The notes under the pieces: generated by a model
Told to the model about the DNA's origin: nothing
Databases searched by the model: none
The model's input: only the letters and a program-made list of their open reading frames with translations
From: Flexithrix dorotheae DSM 6795
Lineage (GTDB): Bacteria; Bacteroidota; Bacteroidia; Cytophagales; Flammeovirgaceae
Reading direction: 5' to 3'
Length of the DNA: 64,000 nt
Assembly (NCBI RefSeq): GCF_000379765.1
Contig: NZ_KB903431.1
Location: 511,788 to 575,787 of the forward strand
Position numbers and translations under genes: made by a program
Shown here: positions 16,626 through 26,105 of the stretch, one piece after another
Layout of the letters: each line of letters starts with the position of its first letter
Position numbering within the stretch: the first letter of the stretch is position 1

Positions 16626-17714
16626 ATGGAATTAAAAGAAATAGCCCTTAATGATGTTCATGAAGAATTAGGAGCTAAAATGGTTGGCTTTGCAGGATAT
16701 AACATGCCAGTGAGGTATTCATCAGATATTGAGGAGCACAAAGTTGTTCGAGACAATGTTGGGGTTTTTGATGTATCCCATATGGGAGAATTTATTCTCA
16801 AAGGGCCAAAAGCGTTGGATTTAATTCAAAAAATTTGTTCAAATGATGCCTCCAAACTTTTTGTGGGAAAAGCTCAATACTCCTGTTTTCCAAACCATGA
16901 AGGAGGAATTGTGGATGATCTTTTAGTATATAAATTAGCTGAGGAGGAATATTTACTGGTCGTGAATGCCTCTAATATTCAGAAAGACTGGGAATGGATA
17001 AAGCAACACAATTCCGAAAATGTTGAGATGATTGATGTTTCTGATGAAACTTCTTTATTTGCGGTTCAGGGACCAAATGCCACAAAAGTTCTTCAAAAAT
17101 TAACGGATGAAAAACTGGATGAAATGGGTTATTATACCTTCACCAAAGGGAAGTTTGCCACCTATGATGACATCATTATTTCTGCTACAGGCTATACCGG
17201 AGCTGGAGGTTTTGAGCTTTATGTGCCCAATCCTGTAGCTAAAGAAATCTGGAATAAAATATTTGAAGCGGGAAAGGAATTTGATATTAAGCCAATCGGT
17301 CTTGGGGCTAGGGATACCCTTAGGCTGGAAATGGGTTTCTGTCTGTATGGGAATGATATAACCGATACGACTTCACCACTTGAAGCAGGATTAGGCTGGA
17401 TAACCAAGTTTACCAAGAATTTCATCAACTCTGAAAACCTTCAGAAGCAAAAAGAAGAAGGTATTACCCGTAAATTAGTAGGTTTTAAAATGGTTGATAA
17501 AGGGATTCCAAGGGCCCATTATCCAATTTTAAATGCTGAAGGAGAACAAATTGGGGAAGTAACCTCTGGTACGATGTCACCAATGCTTGGAATAGGAATA
17601 GGGATGGGATATGTACAAAAGGATTATAGTAAAAATGATACTGAAATTTTAATTGGGGTAAGAAACAGGCAATTGAAGGCAGTTGTAAGTAAGCCTCCAT
17701 TTATTGGAAAATAA
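16626..17714 (+). CDS. gcvT: Glycine cleavage system aminomethyltransferase (T protein)
   Basis: 362 residues, full length. It transfers the methylene group from the aminomethyl-lipoyl H protein to tetrahydrofolate, releasing ammonia. Recognised by [11 protein letters not shown] near the N-terminus, [10 protein letters not shown] (about 47-56), the folate-site segment [16 protein letters not shown] and the C-terminal [19 protein letters not shown]. The gene is isolated from gcvH and gcvP, which is common in Bacteroidota. A hairpin overlapping the next convergent gene's stop follows. Confidence 0.96.
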   Translation: MELKEIALNDVHEELGAKMVGFAGYNMPVRYSSDIEEHKVVRDNVGVFDVSHMGEFILKGPKALDLIQKICSNDASKLFVGKAQYSCFPNHEGGIVDDLLVYKLAEEEYLLVVNASNIQKDWEWIKQHNSENVEMIDVSDETSLFAVQGPNATKVLQKLTDEKLDEMGYYTFTKGKFATYDDIIISATGYTGAGGFELYVPNPVAKEIWNKIFEAGKEFDIKPIGLGARDTLRLEMGFCLYGNDITDTTSPLEAGLGWITKFTKNFINSENLQKQKEEGITRKLVGFKMVDKGIPRAHYPILNAEGEQIGEVTSGTMSPMLGIGIGMGYVQKDYSKNDTEILIGVRNRQLKAVVSKPPFIGK

Positions 17715-17721
17715 CCTGAAT

Positions 17722-17766
17722 AAAAGGAAAAATTAGTTGAAATTACCCCACTAGTTTTTCCTTTAC
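17722..17766. terminator. Bidirectional hairpin between gcvT and the RyR-domain gene
   Basis: AAAGGAAAAATTAG (17723-17736) pairs with CTAGTTTTTCCTTT (17751-17764) with one G-U type change, across a 14-base loop. The right arm lies inside the last codons of the minus-strand gene. Confidence 0.5.
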
Positions 17767-19767
17767 TTTTTTCAATAGTGGAATTAATAAAAACATATTA
17801 AAGTCCTTGTCTTCCATCTCCTTACTTAAATCCTCATAAGGAATTAATTGGTCATGAATTTTTAGAGAGTCCTTTAATATTTTTGTGGTTTTGGAGTCGT
17901 TTTCCGGGAAAGGTCCATATCGGAAATTGAAACATAGTTTTTCTGAGCACCATCTTTTGTGTTCAACTGGAGCAAAAACTTTAAAGTATTGTTCAATGAC
18001 CTTATTATTAATATCCTGATGTCCCATCTTTCCAATGAAATTAAGTTTAATTTCCAGGTGTCTGGCCACATACCTGTTTGATTCCTGTTTCAAATCTGAA
18101 AGACTATTCCATCTTTCATCAATGGTAAATAAGGGTTTTAAATCTTCAATTTTCTTTTCCAGTATTTTAGCTAATTCTGCCAATACATAGTTTTCCAGTT
18201 GAATTAATGGAGCGTTGTCGGCTATGGGAAAATTTACATATCCAAATTCTAATTTTTGTAAAGCTTCAACGGTTAATTTATCCCTGTCCTTTTCATCCAG
18301 AAGCCAATAAAACTCATATTTTATCGAATAAAAATAATTGATAATTTTAGAAAGAGAATCTATGATGCCTATTTCATCAATCAATTTTGTTTTGGTACAG
18401 GTATCGGTTATCAGTCGGATTACATTGATATTAAATTTTTCCTTTAGCTCATTGAATAACCTCAATTCACTTCCCTCACTTTGAATTTCCATAGGCTCCA
18501 GTAAATCCAGAATCTTGGATTTTTCGGGAAGGGTTAGAATAATTGGAATCCGGTTTAAATCTCCTTTTTCTGCATATAACATCTGCCTGAAACTATTGGC
18601 AATTCCAAGCAAATAAGTATCTTCATCCCCAAAAATATAAGCATGGCTAAGGTGTTTGAGGTCATTATTGAAAGATTCACTTTTAAAAATTTCAGAATGA
18701 AAATTTTCATCTTCCAACTCGATGGGGAAAATATCCAGAAATTCTTCGATAAAGGGAAATCTGAATTTTAATTCTTTATATTTCTTCTCAATATCCCGGT
18801 CAATCAATAAAATTTTCAAATTTCTTAAGCCAGGACTATGGCTCAGGATAATATTTTCAAAAATAAATACCTCTGTAGTGGCATTTACTCCTAAAATTAC
18901 AATAGTATTTTCTGAGGAAATCACTTCGGTAATATTTCCTTCATTGTCTTTTTTTATGGTATAATCAACACCATTAAGTGGGGAGTATTGGTCATAGATT
19001 ATTTGAGCTGCGGAGGTGTGGGGGTTAAATGCATCAATATCAAAATTTTCTGTAGTATTATATAAATCCATATAATCTTTCAGAAAAAACTTATTATTCC
19101 AGTTCTCCACATTTACCAAAACTTTAAGAGGTCCATGGATAATTTTTTTTCGTTGATTGAGCCATGAAAGAATATTTATTGATTGCAAGTTTTCCTCCTC
19201 ATTGGTATTAAGCACCAGGCAATGACCAGCCCTGGCAATTCCGGCCTTGATAAAATCATTACTTTCAGAACCTGATCGGGCCAAAACAAACCCTCCCAGA
19301 GAGCGAATTTTAGTTGTGTTTTCGTCAAAGTTTGGTTGTTTATCTAAAACTACAACCTTAGAACCGCTTTTTAATAATTCAATAGCAATTCGATAGCCTA
19401 TTCCCGAATTACCCACAATTATCGTATGACCCCTGTAAAACAACATGATCCAAACGGAGGCTATAGCATCATAGGCATAGTTCCAGATAATATTTAAAAT
19501 ACCATAACCCAGTACTCCCGCTGCCAGGTAACTTGCTACGGCTATTTGCCAGTTTTGTATATTAGGTTCCAAACCAGCCATAAGGAACATACCAAGGATG
19601 GCATACAATGAATTTAGTAAATGGTATTGTTCCTTGTAGTGAAGTTCTTCATCATTCTTTAAATTCTCTAATACCTCAGAATCCAGATAGCCCCAAAATC
19701 CAAAAATAAAAACGGCTATTATCCCAAAGACAATCAGCATAGATTGGGACTGAACGAATCTTCTCAT
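17743..19767 (-). CDS. Membrane protein with TrkA-N-like Rossmann domains and C-terminal RyR domain
   Basis: 674 residues. N-terminal membrane segments lie at about 9-27, 50-66 and 73-95, with a possible fourth at 100-111. A TrkA-N-like nucleotide-binding domain follows (about 114-205) with the loop IIVGNSGIGYRIA and the acidic end of beta-2, VVVLD. A second Rossmann-like repeat starts near residue 290 (NTIVILGVNATTEV ... KILLID). The C-terminus (about 548-670) matches ryanodine-receptor (RyR) repeats: WNSLSDLKQESNRYVARHL and VEHKRWCSEKLCFNFRYG (601-618), then the IPYEDLSKEMEDKDF segment. The architecture suggests a ligand-gated channel or membrane sensor of a nucleotide-type ligand. No canonical TVGYG potassium filter is present. 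Function is inferred only. Confidence 0.75.
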   Translation of the reverse strand: MRRFVQSQSMLIVFGIIAVFIFGFWGYLDSEVLENLKNDEELHYKEQYHLLNSLYAILGMFLMAGLEPNIQNWQIAVASYLAAGVLGYGILNIIWNYAYDAIASVWIMLFYRGHTIIVGNSGIGYRIAIELLKSGSKVVVLDKQPNFDENTTKIRSLGGFVLARSGSESNDFIKAGIARAGHCLVLNTNEEENLQSINILSWLNQRKKIIHGPLKVLVNVENWNNKFFLKDYMDLYNTTENFDIDAFNPHTSAAQIIYDQYSPLNGVDYTIKKDNEGNITEVISSENTIVILGVNATTEVFIFENIILSHSPGLRNLKILLIDRDIEKKYKELKFRFPFIEEFLDIFPIELEDENFHSEIFKSESFNNDLKHLSHAYIFGDEDTYLLGIANSFRQMLYAEKGDLNRIPIILTLPEKSKILDLLEPMEIQSEGSELRLFNELKEKFNINVIRLITDTCTKTKLIDEIGIIDSLSKIINYFYSIKYEFYWLLDEKDRDKLTVEALQKLEFGYVNFPIADNAPLIQLENYVLAELAKILEKKIEDLKPLFTIDERWNSLSDLKQESNRYVARHLEIKLNFIGKMGHQDINNKVIEQYFKVFAPVEHKRWCSEKLCFNFRYGPFPENDSKTTKILKDSLKIHDQLIPYEDLSKEMEDKDFNMFLLIPLLKKVKEKLVG

Positions 19768-20263
19768 TTAATAACAATTAAGGAAATTTTCTCAAAATAT
19801 GAAGACTTTAAAATAGTGTTATAATCATCAAATGAGAAAAAATAATACAAATATCTTAGGGTGAGGTAGGAAAAATTGGACTTGAAACTTGGCCTTAACA
19901 GAAAAATAAAAAATGTTAAAAAAAATAAAATAATAATATGTGAAAAATTGATATTAGAAATATGCAATTTAATAGAGATGTGAGGCTGGTTGGTTTATTG
20001 ATTTTTATTTTAATTATCATAATAATATATTAATAAATATGATATTTTAGTTTTATTTATTGCTTATTTGTTTTAAATAAGTAGAATTAGTTTGATTATT
20101 AATAGTGTTGGGTGTGTTAGAATAGTGCAATATTTTGCTGGATTTTCTGTTTCTAATTTAATAGCTAAATGTTAACAATATTAAATATAGGAATCGTTTT
20201 TGTTTTAAGCTGACACGAATTAAAAACAATTTTTTCCTTTTCGCTAAATTAACCGAAATTTGA
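19768..20263. other. AT-rich intergenic region between divergent genes
   Basis: About 500 bases of very AT-rich sequence between the RyR-domain gene and the DUF1800 gene. I see no RNA gene, no convincing small gene and no clear operator. GAAATTTG just before the ATG at 20264 is one base off a -7 box. Confidence 0.5.
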
Positions 20264-21943
20264 ATGGCTGATATTACTCCTCACAATGGTACATTAGACA
20301 GAAAGATGGCCGCTCATTTGTTGAGAAGGGCTACTTTTGGGCCAACAAAAAAAGAAATCGATGCCTTTACTGGAAAAACAGTTGATCAGGCTGTGAACGA
20401 TTTAATTGTTGACCAGGAGATACCTTTAGGCCCTGTTGATACTACTACTGGCGATCCTTTGGTGGATCCACTAAATGGCAAGTATAAGTTGGATACTGGA
20501 GAAGAAGACTCCAATGCAACTAACTATTTTTTAAGCTGGTGGATGGCTCAGATGTTTAAGTCTGGCACTACATTACACGAAAAAATGACTTTCTTTATGC
20601 ATGCCCACTTCACCACCATGAAGTCAAAGATAAATGAAAGCACAGCTTTATATTATCAAAATGCTTTTTTTAGGTATTATGCTTTAGGGAATTTTAAGAC
20701 CCTTTGCCACAAAATCTGTTTTGATAATGCCATGCTAAGGTTTTTGGATGGTATACAAAATGTAAAAGGAAGTCCTCAGGAAAACTTTGGAAGAGAGTTA
20801 CTGGAACTTTATTCTATTGGGAAAGGCCCTCAGATTGATGATGGGGATTATACTACATATACTGAGGAGGATGTAAAAGCAGCCACCAGGGTACTTTCTG
20901 GGTGGGATGAAGATACTACTTTCCAGACACTCGATGTGGATACGGGATATGCTATAGGAAAATTAAAAACCAATGATGATATCAATACTTCCAGGCATGA
21001 TTCTGAAGAAAAAACTTTCAGTGCAAAATTTAACAATCAGGTAATTGCTCCACTTACTCAGCAAGGAGGTAATACTTCCATAGAAAATGCTCAGGAAGAA
21101 TTGAGTAATATGATTGATATGATATTTGACCCGGTTTTAACTAATAAGGCAGCTGCCAAATTCATCTGTACAAGACTATACAGATATTTTGTCTATTATA
21201 AGGTAACTCCGGAAGTAGAAACAGGAATTATAGACGCACTTGCAGATACCTTCATTGCCAATGATTATGAGTTGAAGCCTGTTTTAGCTCAGTTATTTAA
21301 GAGTAAACATTTTTACGACCTTGATACTACAGATAACTCAAGTGATAATAATATCGGTGCTATAATTAAATCCCCACTTGAGTTAGTAATGGGTACTTTA
21401 AGGTTTTTCCAGGTGACTATGCCTGATCCTGAACTGGAAGCAGCTTCCCTTGAGGCAATCTATGAGCAGGTATTGAAAAGCATGGAAGACCAGGGTATGG
21501 AATTATATGAACCCTTTGAAGTAGCGGGATATCCTGCTTATCATCAGGGCCCTATTTATACAAGAAACTGGATTTCGGCTAGTTGGTTGGGGTACCGGTA
21601 TTTATTTTCTGATATACTGGTGGCTGGTGAACTGGACAAGGAAAATGGGGTTTTTGGTAAACTGGATATTATTGAATTTGTGGAAAACCCTGATAACGTT
21701 ACAGACCCAAGAAATGCGACCCAGATGGTAACCGAACTTGTTGAGGATTTGCTTCCGGAAGAAATTTCTGAGGAAAGATTTAATTATTTTCTTGATGCGG
21801 TTTTATTAGACGACCTGTCTGCAGTAAACTGGGAATTTGAATGGGATACCTACAAATCTTCTGGTGATGATACAGCGGTAAGAGGGCAATTGGAAAAGCT
21901 TATCAAGGCTATTCTACAATCTCCTGAATATCAACTCTCCTAA
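20264..21943 (+). CDS. DUF1800 family protein
   Basis: 559 residues. The opening LDRKMAAHLLRRATFGPTKKEIDAF is characteristic of DUF1800. Further family signs are MTFFMHAHFTTM, NFGRELLELYSIG and the region RNWISASWLGYR. No signal peptide is visible at this start. DUF1800 genes nearly always stand beside a DUF1501 gene, as here (57 bases apart, same strand), and the pair is found across Bacteroidota, Planctomycetes and Proteobacteria without a defined function. Both products are probably exported or surface-associated. Confidence 0.88.
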   Translation: MADITPHNGTLDRKMAAHLLRRATFGPTKKEIDAFTGKTVDQAVNDLIVDQEIPLGPVDTTTGDPLVDPLNGKYKLDTGEEDSNATNYFLSWWMAQMFKSGTTLHEKMTFFMHAHFTTMKSKINESTALYYQNAFFRYYALGNFKTLCHKICFDNAMLRFLDGIQNVKGSPQENFGRELLELYSIGKGPQIDDGDYTTYTEEDVKAATRVLSGWDEDTTFQTLDVDTGYAIGKLKTNDDINTSRHDSEEKTFSAKFNNQVIAPLTQQGGNTSIENAQEELSNMIDMIFDPVLTNKAAAKFICTRLYRYFVYYKVTPEVETGIIDALADTFIANDYELKPVLAQLFKSKHFYDLDTTDNSSDNNIGAIIKSPLELVMGTLRFFQVTMPDPELEAASLEAIYEQVLKSMEDQGMELYEPFEVAGYPAYHQGPIYTRNWISASWLGYRYLFSDILVAGELDKENGVFGKLDIIEFVENPDNVTDPRNATQMVTELVEDLLPEEISEERFNYFLDAVLLDDLSAVNWEFEWDTYKSSGDDTAVRGQLEKLIKAILQSPEYQLS

Positions 21944-21999
21944 TTTATTTAATCAAAAAACTTAATCACTTCTTTTAGCATTAAGATCAATCTAAAATT

Positions 22000-23691
22000 A
22001 TGAAAAGAAGAAAATTTTTACGAAATCTTTCAATGGCTTCCTCAGCCCCGTTGTTTTTAAATGGTATTCCAATAAATGTTTTTGCTAACCAGCATAAATA
22101 TGCCCAGTTTGCCGCAAATGAGGATTCAGATAAAGTAATGATTATACTCCAGTTACATGGGGGAAATGATGGTTTAAATATGGTTATTCCGGTGGAGCAG
22201 TATGCCGGATATTATAATCTTAGGCCAAATATTGCTATTCCTGATAAAGGAAGTAGAAAATTTATTGAACTTGATAATACACTTTCAGAAGGAGAAAAAG
22301 TAGGGCTTCACCCTGATATGTTGGGGGTGAAAGAATTATATGATGCCGGAAAGGTAAATATTGTTCAGGGTGTATCTTATGAAAAGGCCAATGGTTCTCA
22401 CTTTAGGGGAAGAGATGTGTTTTTCATGGGTGGTGGCTATGAAGATTACTTTAATTCTGGCTGGATGGGTCGGTATTTAAATGAAGAATATCAGGCTTAT
22501 CCAGATGGTGATGCAAATAATCTTCCTTATAATGGTCAGAATGAGATGAAAGACCCTCCTGGTTTGGAAATTGGCTCAGGTGTTTCACTTGCCTTTCATA
22601 GAAATGAAGGTATTCCAATATCCCTTTCAGTCAGAAGCCCATTACAATTTTATGATTTAATCAATAGTGTAGGGGGAGAGTTACCCATGGAGTTTCCAGA
22701 TTCTCACTATGGAGATGAGTTGGAGTACATTATGAAGATGGATCAGCAAGCCAATGTTTTTGGAGCCAGATTAAAAGAGGTTTATGAAAATGGTTCCAAT
22801 AGCCCTAATGTAACCTATCCTGAAAAATATCCATATGCTACTCAAAGAGCTTTTAACAACCCACTTTCTGGCCAACTAAGGTTAATTGCCAGGTTATTAA
22901 AAGGTGGAATTAAAACAAGATTTTTCCTTGCCAGAATTGGCGGTTTTGATACCCATGCAGATCAGGTAGAATCATATGACCCAACTTTTGGTCATCATGC
23001 AGCCTTAATGTACCATATTTCTTCTGCAATGAAGGCTTTCCAGGATGATTTGAAAGACCTAGGGATTGAAGACAGGGTAATGACGGTTACCATGAGTGAG
23101 TTTGGCAGAAGAGCTAAATCGAATGGTAGTTATGGAACCGATCATGGAAATGCTGCTCCAACCATGGTATTCGGAGCAGGAGTAAACCCTGGGATTATTG
23201 GGGCTAACCCGGATTTAGCTAATCTGAAAGGAGGGAATGTACCTATGCAATACGATTATAGGCAAGTTCTCACTTCAATTGTCCAGAATTGGATGGGAGC
23301 TGATGAAGAAGCTGTGAAAAGAGCTTTTGAATTGAACACTCCCGAAAAAACAAGTGCATTCCTTGATAATCAGCTTCCTGTGGTTAATCCAAATGGAGTA
23401 ACCGGAATTAATGATTCTTTCTTTAGTGATCGGTTCAGATTAAACAGTGTTTATCCAAATCCTGTAAAAACTGAAACCACTTTTTCATTCTATATCAATA
23501 ATTCAGGAAATGTGAAATTGAGGATTTTCAATATGGAAGGTAAAGTGGTGAAGGAGGTTATTAATGAATTCAAACCGTACGGAGAACATGAGGTTACAGT
23601 TAATTTGAAAGGTTTGAAGGCAGGATTATACCTCTATAGACTTGAAGCAGGTAAGTATTCTTCAGCTAAAAAGTTGACAATTGTCCCTTAA
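22000..23691 (+). CDS. DUF1501 family protein with Tat-like signal and T9SS sorting domain
   Basis: 563 residues. The N-terminus MKRRKFLRNLSMASSAP is Tat-like (RRKFLR). The DUF1501 core shows VMIILQLHGGNDGLNMV (about 47-63), GSHFRGRDVFFMG, IGGFDTHADQ and TMSEFGRRAKSNGSYG, placing it in the alkaline-phosphatase-like hydrolase clan. Residues about 484-563 are a type A T9SS C-terminal sorting domain (SVYPNPVKTETTFSF ... GLKAGLYLYRLEAG). So the protein would be exported and then attached or released at the surface by type IX secretion. It partners the DUF1800 protein. Confidence 0.9.
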   Translation: MKRRKFLRNLSMASSAPLFLNGIPINVFANQHKYAQFAANEDSDKVMIILQLHGGNDGLNMVIPVEQYAGYYNLRPNIAIPDKGSRKFIELDNTLSEGEKVGLHPDMLGVKELYDAGKVNIVQGVSYEKANGSHFRGRDVFFMGGGYEDYFNSGWMGRYLNEEYQAYPDGDANNLPYNGQNEMKDPPGLEIGSGVSLAFHRNEGIPISLSVRSPLQFYDLINSVGGELPMEFPDSHYGDELEYIMKMDQQANVFGARLKEVYENGSNSPNVTYPEKYPYATQRAFNNPLSGQLRLIARLLKGGIKTRFFLARIGGFDTHADQVESYDPTFGHHAALMYHISSAMKAFQDDLKDLGIEDRVMTVTMSEFGRRAKSNGSYGTDHGNAAPTMVFGAGVNPGIIGANPDLANLKGGNVPMQYDYRQVLTSIVQNWMGADEEAVKRAFELNTPEKTSAFLDNQLPVVNPNGVTGINDSFFSDRFRLNSVYPNPVKTETTFSFYINNSGNVKLRIFNMEGKVVKEVINEFKPYGEHEVTVNLKGLKAGLYLYRLEAGKYSSAKKLTIVP

Positions 23692-23775
23692 ATATTTCTG
23701 GAATAAACCAGAGTTTAGGGCTGAAAAAATAAATAATTATCCAATTGAACCCAATTTATTTAACCTAACCTAATT

Positions 23776-23813
23776 AAAAAAGCTTCTCGATTTTTATTGA
23801 GAAGCTTTTTTTT
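23776..23813. terminator. Bidirectional terminator between the DUF1501 gene and fbp
   Basis: AAAAAAGCTTCTC (23776-23788) pairs with GAGAAGCTTTTTT (23799-23811) across a ten-base loop, with T residues to the right and A residues to the left. Confidence 0.85.
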
Positions 23814-23838
23814 AATAAAATAAATTTATAAAAACCTT

Positions 23839-24849
23839 TTAGGCCAATTGCTCTTTTTTTAGGTAGCTCAATACTTCTTCTACCATTTTTTTTGAACCTA
23901 TGTAAAGTGGAGTTCTCTGGTGTTTTTCTTCAGGTTTTATATCTAAAATTCTCTTTTCCCCATTTGAAGCCATTCCTCCGGCCTGTTCAATAATGAATGC
24001 TAAAGAATTACATTCGTATAGCAATCTTAATTTTCCATTTTGATACTTTTCTGTGGATGGGTACATATACATGCCTCCTTTAAGTAAATTCCTATGAAAA
24101 TCAGCTACTAAAGAACCTATATATCGTGCGCTTAATTCCCGTTGCTTGCATGAATCTATATAGTCTTTTACACCCTGAGGAAAAGAATGGTAACCTCCTT
24201 CATTTACAGAATAAATAGAACCATCCTCCTTAATTTTCATATCCGGATGACTTAAAAAATATTCTCCAAGAGAAGGTTCATATGTAAATCCATTTACACC
24301 AAAACCTGTAGTAAATACCAACATGGTTGAAGATCCGTACAATATATATCCAGCAGCAACCTGTTCACTTCCTTTTTGTAGGTAATCTTTTTGAGTAGGA
24401 GGGGTTCCTATCTCAGATTTTCTCCTATAAATTGAAAAAATAGTACCAACGGAAACATTTACATCAATATTAGAGGAGCCATCCAGGGGATCAATTGTTA
24501 CAAAATATTTTGCATCATTGTTCTTGGTGTCAATTATATCCTCAACTTCCTCCGACACAATTCCACAGGTTTGTCCACCAATCACCAAGGCTCTCGTAAA
24601 TCTATAATCTGCTATTACATCCAACATTTGTTGTCGTTCTCCTTGTACATTGTCGGCACCAATGCTTCCTTCGATTCCCGATAATCCGGCTCTGTTTATT
24701 TCTCTGTTAATGATTTTGGAGGCAAGTGCAATATCCCTAAGTAATTGGGAAAGCTCGCCTGTGGCAAATGGAAACTCGCCTTGTTTTGCAGCGATAAATC
24801 TATCAAGAGCAACTCCAATGGGGGTAGTAAATTTTTCAAGAACAGTCAT
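23839..24849 (-). CDS. fbp: Fructose-1,6-bisphosphatase class I
   Basis: 336 residues, class I length. It hydrolyses fructose 1,6-bisphosphate to fructose 6-phosphate in gluconeogenesis. The metal-binding motif [12 protein letters not shown] is at residues 120-131, with the upstream acidic EEVED (100-104) and the C-terminal [17 protein letters not shown] that binds the phosphate. The start [19 protein letters not shown] is typical of the family. It is transcribed divergently from moaA. Confidence 0.96.
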   Translation of the reverse strand: MTVLEKFTTPIGVALDRFIAAKQGEFPFATGELSQLLRDIALASKIINREINRAGLSGIEGSIGADNVQGERQQMLDVIADYRFTRALVIGGQTCGIVSEEVEDIIDTKNNDAKYFVTIDPLDGSSNIDVNVSVGTIFSIYRRKSEIGTPPTQKDYLQKGSEQVAAGYILYGSSTMLVFTTGFGVNGFTYEPSLGEYFLSHPDMKIKEDGSIYSVNEGGYHSFPQGVKDYIDSCKQRELSARYIGSLVADFHRNLLKGGMYMYPSTEKYQNGKLRLLYECNSLAFIIEQAGGMASNGEKRILDIKPEEKHQRTPLYIGSKKMVEEVLSYLKKEQLA

Positions 24850-25038
24850 TTTGATCAGTTTAAGTTTCAGTACTTGCGAATTGATTTGTTTTAGCAGAAA
24901 TTCGCTATTTGTGTAAAGATACCTTTAAAAATTTAAAATTGACAACCTGAAAACTTTTAAATATTTAAAGAATGTGAATAGGCAAGCTAAGTGATAATAA
25001 ATTATCTTTGAATAGGAATTCAAATTGGACCTGACTAA

Positions 25039-26061
25039 ATGGGTATAAAACATATGAAAAAAAGTGGAACTACCATATTTGATAATCATGGACGACCTAT
25101 CAATTATCTGAGACTGGCTGTTACAGACAGGTGTAATTTGAGGTGTTTTTATTGTATGCCAGCCTCTGGTATACATTATTTGCCTAAAAAAGAGTTGCTT
25201 TCCTATGAAGAAATGGAAAGGTTAATTGACATTCTTGGTGATTTAGGCATTTCAAAAATCAGAATTACCGGAGGAGAACCATTTTTAAGAAAAGATTTAA
25301 TCAGGTTTTTAGGAAGAATAAGTAAAAAAGAACCAATACAAAAAATAAGTATAACTACTAATGGTGTGCTGACGGAAAAATATATTCCACAGCTAAAGGA
25401 CCTGGGAATAAATTCAATTAATTTAAGTCTTGATACTCTGGATAAAGATCGGTTTTTCAGGATAACCAGAAGGGATGAGTTTGCCACTGTGGAAAGGACT
25501 TTAAATAAATTAATAGAAAACAATTTTGATCTGAAGATTAATATGGTAGTCATGGAAGGCCAGAATACTCAGGACATTATTCCAATAGCCAAATTAGCCA
25601 AAGATTTAAATATAGGAGTTCGTTTTATTGAGGAGATGCCTTTTAACGGAGTTGGAAAGACAGGGAAAGGCTTAAACTGGAATCATCACCATATTAGAAA
25701 GGTATTGGCTGATGAATTTGATAGTCTGGTAGAATCCCCTAATGAACCAGGATCAACTTCACAAAACTTTTCGGTTAAAGGATTTAAAGGAAATCTGGGA
25801 ATAATCGCTGCCTACAGCAGAACTTTTTGTGGTTCTTGTAACCGAATAAGGATTTCCTCTCAGGGCTTGTTAAAGACTTGTCTATATGATGATGGGGTGT
25901 TGAACCTAAGAGATATAATGAGAAATGGACAGGATGATAATTTTATCAGGGATCAATTCTTAAATGCTTTTTCCCGAAGAGCAATTGATGGTTTTGAAGC
26001 GGAGAGAAATAGAAAAAAATCACCTGAAATTAAAGAAAGCATGTCTACTATAGGTGGATAA
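25039..26061 (+). CDS. moaA: GTP 3',8-cyclase (molybdenum cofactor biosynthesis)
   Basis: 340 residues. A radical SAM enzyme: CxxxCxxC at Cys32, Cys36, Cys39 binds the N-terminal 4Fe-4S cluster, and the MoaA-specific second cluster site is Cys264, Cys267 and Cys281 (CGSCNRIRISSQGLLKTC). The required C-terminal Gly-Gly is present (MSTIGG). It converts GTP to 3',8-cH2GTP for molybdopterin. An exact -7 box, TATCTTTG (25003-25010), lies 28 bases before the ATG. A second in-frame ATG at 25054 could be the true start. No other moa or moe gene is in the window. Confidence 0.95.
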   Translation: MGIKHMKKSGTTIFDNHGRPINYLRLAVTDRCNLRCFYCMPASGIHYLPKKELLSYEEMERLIDILGDLGISKIRITGGEPFLRKDLIRFLGRISKKEPIQKISITTNGVLTEKYIPQLKDLGINSINLSLDTLDKDRFFRITRRDEFATVERTLNKLIENNFDLKINMVVMEGQNTQDIIPIAKLAKDLNIGVRFIEEMPFNGVGKTGKGLNWNHHHIRKVLADEFDSLVESPNEPGSTSQNFSVKGFKGNLGIIAAYSRTFCGSCNRIRISSQGLLKTCLYDDGVLNLRDIMRNGQDDNFIRDQFLNAFSRRAIDGFEAERNRKKSPEIKESMSTIGG

Positions 26062-26096
26062 GAAAAGGCTTTAAAATTAATTTTAAAGCCTTTTCT
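26061..26096. terminator. Bidirectional terminator between moaA and pgk
   Basis: A perfect palindrome with AGAAAAGGCTTTAAAATT on the left and its complement on the right, centred near 26078. It overlaps the last base of the moaA stop codon. Confidence 0.8.
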
Positions 26097-26105
26097 TCTT
26101 ATTCT

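Noticed and set aside
19490-19510. GYG triplet in the RyR-domain protein (VLGYGILN) as a potassium selectivity filter
   Set aside because: It lies inside a predicted membrane helix and lacks the preceding pore helix and the T-V/I residues of TVGYG.
19764-19967. 67-codon minus-strand frame overlapping the RyR-gene start by four bases
   Set aside because: Low-complexity, Phe/Leu/Ile/Tyr-rich translation of AT-rich DNA; the ATGA overlap looks accidental.
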